A stretch of DNA of 64,000 nt, from the NCBI GenBank assembly GCA_037893225.1, contig JAZGUH010000117.1:434001-498000 (forward strand). Direction: 5' to 3'. A program made the translations under genes and the position numbers. The notes beneath the pieces are model-generated. The model did not search any database. It was given only the letters and a program-made list of their open reading frames with translations, and was not told the DNA's origin. Of the stretch, positions 1 through 12,700 are shown in pieces. The stretch comes from Hippasteria phrygiana (lineage: Eukaryota; Echinodermata; Asteroidea; Valvatida; Goniasteridae). Within the stretch, counting starts at the first letter, position 1; each line of letters begins with the position of its first letter.

Positions 1-610
1 GGACAGGCAGTCAGTCTATTTTATATTTTTGAGAATGATGTTGAAATGCTCCTAATTAATAGTCACGTAACACGATGCCACTCTCTGGTGAAAACAGCAG
101 TAGATACAATCGTGTATATCATTTTAAGGCCCATGGGTCACTAAAGAATTAGAATTAGGGCTTCCAATTTGGTAGGTGAAATGGTCGTACGTTCTCTGCA
201 GTGTGGAATATTTGAAGGATATTTTTAACTCTTTGAGGAGAGTAAAAAAGTCGGACACTTGTCACCCAGACAGATTTTCTATTTTTCAGTCTAAAGTTTT
301 GGGACTGCCATAGCAAGGGCGCCCCAGGTTACGGCTAACATATACTACCACACTCTTTGCCATCTTCATTCCCCCTTACAAAATCTCCAAGTACCAAAGC
401 CTATATATTTCTGTCTCAAATGAGCTTGTGTATATGCATGTATTCTTCAAAAGTGCGCTCACATGAGGTTGTCACAAATTGTGAAGACGGGGTGCATTTG
501 AGAAATAATTGGCATTAAAACTTAAGTTTAAAGAAGCCTACAGGCAGGCAGACTGTCATAAAACCAACCTCTCTGTAACGTTTTGTGTGTTTGCCCTTTC
601 AACCCTATAG
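1..610. other. Intron of the + gene (5' edge of window)
   Basis: No exon for the first half of CTLD A and no recognised repeat could be supported here. Confidence 0.5.
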
Positions 611-727
611 CCAGGTTGAAAACCTACGGCTTTGGGTCATCGTGGATCGGATGTAATGACCTTGGGATCGAGGGAGGATGGGTTTGGAGTGACAACAAAC
701 CGTTTTCAATGATCAACTGGGCGCCAG
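611..727 (+). CDS. Exon: CTLD A, middle part
   Basis: The acceptor CCCTATAG precedes the exon and the donor GTAAGC follows it (phase 1 in, phase 1 out). It encodes the CTLD core with SSWIGCND, a VWSD segment and INWAPG, which leads into the long-loop motif of the next exon. The first half of this CTLD is not found in bases 1-610 and must lie upstream. Confidence 0.85.
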
Positions 728-3700
728 GTAAGCCTTGTAGTACGGGGTTCTGTGTCGGAGAAAAGGAGAGGGGGACGCTTGACACTGTGAACCCCTTGGG
801 TGGGATTTTCTATTCAAAGCGGACAGGTGGATTATATGGGAAAGATGTGATTTCAACAATGAGCGACAAAATTCACACCTACTCTCTATAGAATCACATC
901 TGAAGCCTATAAACTATTGTCCCACCTTGATGAAAGTACACTGTGACTTCTGGATATGAAAGCTTAAACCTAATTATTTGGGAGTGTTATTTTGGGCCCT
1001 CTTTGTTAAAATCACATCCACCTAATCGTCCTGTTCATTTTAAATAGAAAATCGCATCCGAGGGTTTCACAGTTTGATACCAGATGTGGGCTCATCGTAT
1101 AATAAGCAGGCTAGGTACCGTAGCAAACCAGAAGAAAAGCAAAACCCCGTAAAGGTCTTATTTTGCGTGTACGGGCAGGAACAAAACAAAGAGGTTAAAC
1201 GGCGCCACCAACGTTGAGAAACTTTTTGGGAAAATGTATTGAAAAACAATTTCAGAACCCCCCCTTCAAATAATCTTGGATCCGCACCTGCTAAAGTCTT
1301 CGGGTGGGGGAGGGGTGGATCCTGGGGGAACGATTTTGTGGGTGAGAAAACTTCAGTGACCAAGCTATAGACTTTTGTTTTGTGCACATCAGCAATTTTC
1401 TAGTGAGTTTTTAACAAATTGCAGGACTGTAACATAAAGAGGATGTTGATTGCTGAAAGAAATCTGCATCGTCGTAGTTTTATGTAGATTATATTACATT
1501 AAAACAAGCAATTTTTTCTGCCGTGAAATAAAAACAAATAAAAAAAATACTTTTGAGGGCTCTGTTTATCAAGTTTACCAAGTGCCATTGGTCTATAGAA
1601 GTCATTGCTGGGGGCAGCCAACAGTAGAGGGCGTTTGATCGTTCTGTTAGCCCAGCTCTCATGGCTAACCCGTCTGCCTTCACCCGAGTCGATCCGGGTG
1701 AGCTACTCGAATGCAGCCATTTTCAATTGATTTTGGATACTCCACTGTCGGAGAAAATCTTGAAAAAAACCAGGGGTGGCCATCTTAGAAAATATTGGCT
1801 GTCATGATCTGAAAATAAAAGTCAAAACAAAGGGCCTCCTCGTTCCGTTTCTGATGCAAATTTTTTGTTGTTTTGACTACTATGGTCACATCCATTCTAA
1901 ACTGTTTAACAAAATCACTTCTTAACTTAACCAGTCAATTTCACTTTCTTGTCTCATAATAGGTGAACCAAACAATTATGACGATGGATACTACACAGGA
2001 GAACATTGCTGCCAAATATACAACAATGACGGAACCTGGAACGATAATGCCTGCGACAAGTTCTATTTTGGATATAGCTGCAGTCGAGATGGTGAGTGCA
2101 ACTTTCATCTTGTAATTTGAAAGAATTCGGAATGGGTAAAAAAACAAAAGCATCAGATATTTCCGTGTAATTAAATTGGTTGGATCTTTGGGGGAAGAAA
2201 AGGAAGAAAATACACTAGACTCCAGTTGATTGAGGGGCATTCAGAGAGCACAACCTCCTTCCTGTAGTTATGCCACTCCTCCAAATTATCAGTTTTAAAT
2301 GTACGATACAGCATTGGCACAGCTGGCATAACAGTAGCAGGCAATGTTCATACTTGGTTTGATTCAATACATGAACTAACAAACCTGTGAAAGTTTGAGT
2401 TTAATCCGGCATGCTTGTCACAAGGGGTGTTCATTTTTGAATAATTTAGTATTCGATTAATCAAAACTGTGTTTGACCGAATATTTGATACTCGCCGATC
2501 AAGTTTTTCATGCATCAGCTGCAACTGCAATAGCATGCCGTGCCGGTAAAAAGTTGGACGCAAAGCACGGTGGTGTTTTACGTGCGGCGATCGATATTAT
2601 GGACTGCCCGATCGACTTTTGCCTGTGCCTGTTACAGGTACATATAACGTTCTGATAACAAGAAACCAAACTAAAGCCTGTCTTTTTGCAGTAATTATTT
2701 TATAAGTGTCAAGGGTTTTATGGACGGGAACAATACATATCCCTCCACAAAAAGTTACCGTCGACAAAGAAGGCACAAGCGACGTAACTTTTCTATTGCG
2801 TATATGCGTATATATTTATTCGAATATTCGAACCGGTAAAAAGGTATTCGAAGATTCGGTTGACAATCGAATATTTGAATATTAGGTATATTCGGGACAG
2901 CCCTACTTGTCACAAGAAAATAGTGAAAAACTATTCTGCTTTAACCCTCCCTCTCTCAGGGCCAAAATGGAGCCAGCTACCCTATATATCAAAACCTATC
3001 AAGTGACAGGTTGAAACACACACAAGCTGTGAGAGTTGGTGGGTAGATTTTTTGATAGGCTGTGATAGTTAAAACTATAGGAGAGTTAACAGTCACTTTG
3101 TGCATGTTCGTTATGCACTTGTATAAATTAAAATAAGACACAGCAGTTCTGGAGGTTTTCAGTTAAAATGTTCGTAAAGGTGACAGCATTTTGGATGGAA
3201 ATATTTCTCGAAAGGATTGGCACTGGTGTCATGTTTATAAACAGTAAGCTTTCAGATTGAAAAGAAGCATATTTTTAATCTTTACCAAAGCTATATCTTG
3301 CCTTTTTAAAGATTGGCAGTAGCAAACGTTTAATGCATGATTCCCATTCTGCCAACAAAAATCGCCTATGTGTAATTGAGCAACGGATGCACTAATTCAG
3401 AGTATATTTTGACTCCAGAATGACGCACAAACCACCACGTTTACAACTTTACATATTGATGTGTCATTCTTGAGTCAAGTATACTCGAAATGAGTGAGCC
3501 TTTTGCTCATACAGTTATGTGGGGCGGTATTGAGGCACTCTTAACAACGTTTTGATTTCTTTCCGTCTCGCCTCGATTCCAGATTTCCTCTTCAAGTACT
3601 TCATAACATACACGGAGAAGAAACTCCAAGAGAACGTGGATCTGAAACTGACGAACCTTTGGCCCAAGGAATGCGCCCATCGGTGCTTGGCCGAGACGTC

Positions 3701-6700
3701 CTTCGCCTGTCAGTCGTTTGACTACGACAGGGACAGCCGGGAGTGTCACCTCAGGAAGGTCGGCATGAGCACAGGCACACTACTCCCAACTTTTGATGGC
3801 CAGCACTTTGACCATTATGAGAGAGGTATTAAAGTTATACACCCAATGTCATAGACCTGGGGTCAATTTCACGTAGCTGCTAAGCCGAAAAATTTGCTTA
3901 GCATGAAAAGTCTTCCTCACTAAAAAGAGGATTAGGCCGTGTCCGAATTACTTGGCTGCGGCTTAAAATTGTACACCTGTCTATGGTAGCTGCTGCAGCC
4001 ACATCACATAGACTTGTGTGTAATTTCAAGCCGCAGCTAAGTAATTCGGACACGATCTTACTAACCAAATTTTCTTGTGACTGGTATTCAGCTGTTGCTT
4101 GCATAGCATGAGCATCACATGGAGTTTTAGCCGGTAACTGGTTTTAACTAAGCAATTTTTTGTGCTAAGCAAATTTTTGTGCTTATAAACAAAACAGCTC
4201 AGCGGTTTCATGCCGAGCAGTGCTTAACGAATATCAGCTTAATTGTGTTAACTATAGCAGAAATGTTGTTTAGCTTTGGGCGGTATGCACAATTTCTTGA
4301 TGTTGCGTTTCTATTAAAGCAAATTCTGCTTCTTAAGTTAACGAGCTCTTCGCTGTCCTGACTCTTTGAAATGGACAAAGGCTCAGTTAGCAGAAATTTT
4401 TGTTTGTGCTTAAGCAACCGTATGAAATTTGCCCCAATCATGGGGAAAGTGACTTATATTTACCATGAGAGAGTAAGTGACTAAAAGCATTAAACATGTA
4501 TAGCTTACATGTTGGCGCACCTGTGAGTAATTTAAATGTGATTGGATGCTTTTCGTGGCGGATAGTACGTACAAATCAAGATAACCCATGTGAAGCGGCT
4601 AACTCGTAAGTGAAGTATGGTATGGTATTTTTTATACTCTTTCCTCTTGCTTTGTCCATCTCAGCCCCCACCCCTCCCCCTTTTCAAGCCCCACCCCCCA
4701 CCCTTTCTAAGCCCCTTCCTTCTCTCCCTTCCATGCCTCTCTCAATTCCATCCTTCACCCCTTCTTTCCAACCCCCAACCATCCATAACCCCCCAACCCC
4801 CCCCCCCCCCCCCTCCCACCTCCCACAAATGCTCTGGATCAGCCAGTATGGAGTGCATATTTCATTTTATTTTTGCAGATACATCTGTCCAGCCTCCGGG
4901 TCCTCCTCCCACAATTCCTTCCAGTATGGGTTGTCCTTCGGGCTGGGTTGCTTATCAGAGCTTTTGTTACTACGTCAACTACGCCGAGCAGGAGTTTGAT
5001 GACGCCGAGAAAGCTTGTAAAAATAACAACCCCAACGCCAAGTTGGCTTCGGTGGCAGACATGAACGTCAACAACTTCCTTCAGGGATACCTCTATGACA
5101 AAGGTAAGATTCATACAGGGAACTTACAGTAAGATTTCACAGCATAAGTGCTTGTTGAATGACAGGGTGAGTTATTTTCATGTTTATTTTCTTTGCTGCA
5201 ATGTTACAGTGTGTGCCATAAAAGGAAACCGAGAAAGAGATGAATAATTCTCCATTATGGAGGAATAATCATAAAAATCAAAGGTCAGAATGTTTACATA
5301 TCAGCTTTTATATGACACCACGTGACCAAACTTGCATGTTGCTTCGTACCAAAAAGCACAGTTAATACTTTTCAGTTAATAGCCTGAGCATTATGACCAT
5401 TTGTGACCCGCTCTGGAAAAAGGTATATTATGTCGCAAAATATGAAAAATGAGTTCCATGCATGTTTGGAAAGCCCGCAATGTAAGCTTTCATTTGGTAC
5501 ATGACAGAGCTCCAAAGCCCTTTCCGTTCTGGAGATATCGCGTTTTTGCATATTAATTAGTTCTATGGAGTTCAAATGACACAACAGAGAAAACAGGCTT
5601 TGAAATAGCTAGTTCTAATACAATGCAATGGAACATTGCACTCTAAAAAGGTTATTTTTTCACTTTATTCACTGAAAGCAACATTGTTGTGCACCAAACC
5701 TGAAACTTTAGATATTTAAGATGTCATTAAAGACAAAAACTAAAAATACATTTTGACGAAAATTGTTACCCTCTCAACGTTGAAAGGGCCATTACACGTA
5801 AATGCATAGCGCGACTTATATCACCTTTTTCTGGAGCGGGTCACATTTGATCTCTGTACAATTTCTCCTTTTAGAGAACTGGAACCGGCTCCAGAAATTC
5901 TGGAACTGCCCAACGCTAATGTCCGGTGCACTGGGCATTTAAAACACCCTTATTTAATTTGATTGAGTGCGTTCAAGAACTGAACCTTCCATTGTTTCGT
6001 TATTAAACCAACACGGGGACCAGACCTGGGGCAAAGCTTTCACATAGCTAGCTCACCACTGAACAATGGACTTTCATTCATTTCATACATTTTATCTCAT
6101 ATACCTCGTAGCATCAGTAAGAATAGACACTTTTAGTTCCCTTGCAATCTTGACAATACGTGTGAAAGGCACGTAGTTTAAGTCGGAGAAACAACTCGAA
6201 AGAATGTCCATTTTTTCCTGACGTTTCGTTAATGCCCATAAACAGATCCAGGTGTGACGCAATTTTGGATTGGGCTTAATGACAAGAAACAAGAGATGTT
6301 TTACGAATGGACTAACGGTGAAACTGTCACCTACATCAACTGGAATGGGGGAGAGCCAAACAATGTCAATGGCGAGGACTGTGTAGAGATGTATCGTGAC
6401 GTAAGTTAATTTCTGAAAACCTGTATTCTGCATAAAACTCTGTATTAAATGAACACTGTGTGGTATGTATTGAAACATTAGTCCAATATAGATACGACGT
6501 GGTGCTAATTCAACAATGCAGTTTGTCAAATTTCATAGAATTGCTTAACGGTGAGCAGAAATCTTGTATAACTATAGTAGCAGAATGTTACTAGCTTATT
6601 AAGCCCAGGTCGTGGGTTCTTTTACCATCCCGAGTAAAGATCTTTCAGAATTCACTGAGCTCACAGTGCTTAATACTAAACCTGAAAGAACTTGTTCAAA

Positions 6701-9700
6701 GTATTGTTTTATAAAGTTATCCATTTCGAATGATTTTTTTTGAACGAGATTACACTTATAAGGCCTTTTCACACTACGAAAAATCTCGGTGTTGGACCCG
6801 GGTCCGACCCGTGTTGACTAGACTGACCTTTTCACACTGCAACATTTCAACACGGCACTGACCCGTGTAGAGCGCTCAACCCGGGTTGAAACTCAACCCT
6901 GCTCGGGAGGTGGGTTGAGAGCTCTCGACCCGCACCACACACGTAACACGGCATGCTACTTTCATGAGATTCTTTTACCTCCGATATGTCGTAGAAAATG
7001 GGCCCCAAATCAATCAGACAAAAGACCGACATGGAGTGAGGAGGATTTGGGCTGACAGCTCCATCCAAAGCCAGTTCGGCGGAACGACCAGAATGCAGTA
7101 TGGGGATTTTCCGATTCGACCCGTGTTGAACGGCCGGCCGTGTGTGTAGTGTGAAACGATCGCACAATACACGGGTCGAAACATTACACGTGTAGCAAAA
7201 ATGCTGGCGCTGCGTTGAGTAGTGTGAAAAGGCAGCGTAATTGACCCGTGTTGAAAATTTAAGAAGTCTACACGGGTCAGACCCGTGTCGGACCCGTGTA
7301 GATTTCAACACGGGTCGAACGTACATAGTGTGAAAAGGCCTATAGTTACTTTGTAAATGTACTTTTAGAGCCGGAAATATGCCAGCATTTTTAAAGCACA
7401 ACATATGAATTTAGCTGTAAAATGTTCACCATTAATTTTAAATTCTTACTACAGGGCTACTGGAATGACTTGGCATGTAAGGGTTACTCTCGTAGTTCCT
7501 TGTGTAGCCAGCCCCTGTCAACTGGCAATCCTACCCCACCGACTGACACTAACTGCCCCAACGTAAGTAGTAGACCCGTACATCCTATTCCAACCCAAGT
7601 TCAACTCGATTTAACATGTGGTTACATGTGTTACAAACTAGCGTATTCTTAAGCATGATGTCAACAGAGGCACAACAGTTTGTCTTCATAGCATTGTGAA
7701 TATTAAACAATAACAAACATTTTTACATTTTCTCGGAGAGGGTTTTATGTTCTAGATGATTTCCAAATTAAATAGCTCGTTATTGATCAGTAATTTTTCG
7801 GAAATATTGTTTATACTATTATGCTCTTTTGACAAGAAGCAACTTCTATTACCAAACAGTCTCGGCCTATTGGAAGTATTTGAAATATAATTTCAAATAA
7901 TACGTCAAATGAAAACAACCATTTACATCACTTTGGTATTGTTGAAGGGAGCATGCTTCTCAAATTGACCGGATCACATTTTATTTCATAAATAAATTCA
8001 TATATATATATATGTATTAAATGTGAATTAAAAGCCAAACTGGTTCAAGTGAAGTTTTAGTGTGATTATTTGCCGCTCAAAAATTGACCCCCCCTTTTTG
8101 AAATTTGTTGAGACTCAAATTGAGGGCGCTGTTCGTGACGTAGACCGAGGCACCGAAATTCATGGATCGACTTGATAGTCTGGACCCGGCCCGTATACAC
8201 ACACTAGGTCTACACGTGCAATTTCGTAAGTTGCAACAACTAACATCGAACTTACCCTGATTTTCTCCGTTTTAGCGAAGGCTCCTCGGGGAATGGGCCG
8301 TTTAACTGCTTTCGCCTATATCTTACTCACATCTGGGAACTTTGTTGGGATGGCAGTGGACTTGAGCATATTTTTAATGGTCATCCCAAAGGATTTGAAA
8401 ATACCAGTATCGAAACACGACGGCTCAAAGTGGTCGCTACATAACGCTGAGAAGCTGCTGGGGCCGGACCACTTTGCTCTTGTCACCTTCACTTTCGCCG
8501 TCCAAATTTTCCGGTATTTCGCAACAGTTGGAAATAAATGAAGGCTTACTCCATCCGTCGTTGTTTTGCTGCACCCAGCAGCCACACACCTTGTCGGCAT
8601 GGCCGAAAAACCACTATATTTTGCTTAGATTTTGGACGAAGAATTTTCGCCGTACAATGTACACACAATGCATACCCGTGATGAATGGGTAACGTGCCTC
8701 GATCTACGTCACACACTTATGTTAATGAGGGTCCCACTCAGGGGGCGGAGTAGCTTGGACAAACATTTTCAAAAATTGTTTTCTCATATTTAATCTGGGA
8801 AATAATTGTCTCTGGACACAAAATATCATTGTCAAGATAATACTCTATTGTTTTAAGCAGGAATAATGCAATATAAATCCTAAATCATGTTTCCTTTAAA
8901 GACATAGTTATATGTATAAAAATAGCAAGTGAATGGAATACCATGCGCACTTCCTTTATTGAAGTCAACATGATTATTTGACTATGGAAGATTGATGCCG
9001 ATCCTCTCTTTTTTTTGGAGTTCAAAGTATAACAATGATGCCATTGTTTGGGTAGGGCTGGACACCATGGAGAGATTATTGCTATCTACTGAGCTCAGAC
9101 GAAGCAACATGGGATGATGCTGACAAGAATTGTAAAAAGACATCTGGAGCTCAGCTACTCATCATACACGACAGGTAAAATAATGACAGCGCTGGCTAGA
9201 CACTGTACGAATGAGTGACGCAGGATTAATAGAGAGGTAGAGATTTTGTATGTGTACGTCAACACAATTTGTTGAGTGGCTTTGTGTTTGCGAATGCTTA
9301 TCTACTCCATTAACAAAGATCCTTTCGATTGTCAAGATCCCTTTTTTTGGCATGTGCGTTGTTCGTGTTTCTATTCGGAATTCTTATTGCTGTCCTATTT
9401 GAATCTCAGAATGGAGTTGTCCTACCTGAGCGGTCAGCTTGGTCTGCAGACGGGTGATGAATTCTTCATTGCTCTGAGCGACATCGACAAACCGGGTCTC
9501 TATGAATGGAAGGACAGTACACCGGTCACTTATACACACTGGGGCGTGGGGCAGCCTGGTGAGTGGTCAAGACTGGGAAACACTTGGATGTGATTTCTGT
9601 ATTCAGAATGGAGGATGATGGTGGATGTGATCTTTAAAATGAAGGTCCAAAATTACATCCAGTGCTCAAAATCACACTGAGGTTTAATAAGCTGTCAAGA

Positions 9701-12700
9701 CACAAAGTGGGACAAAGTTTTCAGGCTTCGGATGAAATTTGTCGAAAGCACATTGTCCTTTAATCCCTTCATACACTTTGAATCAAAAAGTTACACCCAA
9801 GAGGGTCCTCAGTGTCATTTTTTTAAGTATAATGGTAGACTTCATATACTTCATGTTTTCTACAAGTTGTGGAGGCCAGATACGGTAACAATCAAAAGTT
9901 TTAATACATTTTTAATGCAGAAATATTTTGTTTACACAAATAACTTGTTCCTTCAGTTGCTCCTGTGGAGCTGTTTTTCTTGCAAATTTTGATTGTAAAT
10001 TCTCAGCATGTCAATAAATGAATGTTGCCTTGCCCCATGCATGAGCAGTCGATTGGATTTGGGTCACAGCTTTTTCATGAATATGGAATTGGTTTGTTGG
10101 ACTGCATTGCGTGCAAACTGTCGATGACAACTGTACATTTATAATCGTTGAGCGAGGTGTTCCAAATTGGAAGCCGTAGAAACTAGTTGGGGTACAGGAG
10201 CAAGTTAAAAATGTGCAGAGACCTAAAAGTGATTTTTTAAGTTTTTTTTAGTACAAATGTCATGGATTGCAAAGGTCTCTTATAAAGATATGATATACAG
10301 GGTGGATACAAAAAAAATGAAACCGAGATATTAATGTTAAATATAACTATTAAAGGAGGGCACGTATTAAAACAAGGGATATTTCCTATGATAGACCCAG
10401 ATCTCCTCTTTCAAATGACACCTTGATCATGTCTTAATGTTTTCGATTGACTGAGCGGTATGTGTCCATGCTGTCTGTAGAGCCCCACGTATGTGGACCT
10501 GAACGTTAACACTACTTTACAATGAGAATCGAATGTGTGGGCGGGCCTATTTCATCCCTAGTGCATATCCGATCCCGAGTATTGGCCTAGAGCAGAATAT
10601 CCAGTCTATTTTCCTGCAGGTGTACAGTCCGATTTTAAGTCTGCTTTTTCTCAATATGAGAAATCCTCACTAAAATACAAACTTTTAAGAATAAGTAAAA
10701 ATCCATTTTCAAATTAATCAAATTAATCCATTTTGTGGCCTCCTATTTCTAAATATGACCTTTTCAAACTTTCTCTGTATGAACAAATCTTATTATAAAC
10801 TCCGTAAAATGAATCAACAATACAAACGGCTTGTCTGCTCCTGGCTACAGATGATCGAACAGGTCACTGCGTGACCATGATCTCGGGTATGGATGCAGGC
10901 TTCTGGGCTGACCGGGACTGTACACTGAAATACCGCTACATCTGTGAGAAAGCCAAAAAGAACAAACCTCCCATCAAGCCTCCCACTGTTGGCCCTGTCA
11001 CCACCCCGTCAAGTCTGGGCTGTGAAAAAGGATGGATTGGCTATGGCAGTCGCTGCTTCAAAGTATGTGCTCGGTTTTACACTGCGTTTACACTGGATGC
11101 GGCAAAGGGGAATCTGGGCCCTGCAGACTAATAAAACCGCGGGGAAGCTTAACCCCTTGCGTACAGATTACGGAATATGGCGCAAAAAAAAAACAGTGCC
11201 ACCAGGCCGGATGACGCCATTTGCTGCTGTTTGTGCAGTTTCAATCCATTGTTGGATTATTGTGTATAGGTTACACTTGACTGCACAAACACATTCTAGC
11301 GGTTCGCTTGGCTGCCAGAGCCGCCGCGGCACCCCGACGTCTCCCATTATATACCGTACTCAAGGGGTTAACCGCAAAATAAACTATGCCAAGTTTACAC
11401 TGTATCCCGATCCACAATTTACAGCGAAAGGGAAGTTCTTTGAGTGTGCACATTAGCTGACCTTGCGGCCATTTTTCGCTTGCTATTCAATTGGTGTAAA
11501 AATGTTACATACATTGTATGTACATGCTTGTTGTTTGTTTACGATTTTGTTTATCAGTTGTCGTTTTTTTGTCGTTCGGGGATATCGAGATGGATGCTTT
11601 CATCACCACCTTAATCATGTTGGTGCCCCTGATATTATGGCACTTTCGGCATACATCTCCAGAGAATCAGTGGCCGTCATGGAGATGGTATGAGTCAAGA
11701 GAATTTGACACTATCGGAGGCAACATGAGCGGCTCCTGTAGAGGGCGCTGGTGGATGTGGTTAGGTCAAATTGCGGGGTCTGATCCACCAATTGCACTTA
11801 CACTCAAGCATTGAGGGATCAGATCTGTATCGAATCTTTCCCGAAAGGTGGATCGAGAAAGGTGAATCATCAGATCCAGACAAACCCCGATCCATCTCGC
11901 GTTTACACTTTGCCAGAACCAATCCACCTTGCCAGAACCGTTCCCCCCCTTCAATCCGCTTTGCCGGATCCAGTGTAACCGCGGTCAAATTCTCACTACA
12001 GTTCTCCAAGCTTATTTAATATTTGCATCAATTTTGTTGTCAGGATGATTGCAGCTTCGCTATTTAAAACAGGTATTATCTTCCTCGATGCTGATTTGTC
12101 AATCCAACAAGCCCTGCTATACACTATCCCATGTAGCACGGCTGTACCGCACCACACGTATTGCACAATTCTAAGTTTACGCGGCACGATTTCGTTGTTA
12201 AACATATTCAGTGTGAATTCCAAAGTCGCGTGGTTTCGTGTACAGTGTACGTGTTACACCTTCACTGTGCATCAAGATTGCTTGAAGATAAATTTATTAT
12301 CGCACTCGTGGGATAACTAGTATAGTAGTATTTCAAAGGCCCTAGTATACAGGGATTGAAACAGTTGATTTTTGTAGAATATTCATGTTGTCCATAAGCA
12401 TACAGACACCGATACCCCGTTCCCCATTCCGTTTGATGTAGCATCAATAAACTGTTTTAAATGTGCACACATTTCAACAGTCATTGATGTTTAACCCACA
12501 CCGGGCCAACATTGACTTTAATAAAGGAGAGGGGACGGCCCAGCAAGTTTTGTCCAAGATTGTGGATTTACTATGTACCTACATGGAATTTTCCCAAAGG
12601 GACTCCTGGGTGTAATAATTAAATAACCGAAAACCACAAATTTACTGAAAACCTGTACCAAATCAAACGAAGAAATGGCCCAAAACGTCATTGTAAAATG

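Noticed and set aside
4610..5132. Methionine-started frame reading into the exon at 4879
   Set aside because: The part before 4879 is a CT-rich pyrimidine tract giving a Pro/Leu/Ser run; a good acceptor at 4878 and phase agreement show the exon starts there.
6847..7404. 185-codon minus-strand open frame
   Set aside because: It lies within the AGGCCTTTTCACACTA element and follows its repetitive GACCCGTG motifs, with no recognisable domain.
10295..10330. CAGGGTGGATACAAAAAAAA as a mariner terminus, with a similar CAGGGCGAGTACAAAAAAAC at 17760
   Set aside because: No matching inverted end or target duplication was found for either.
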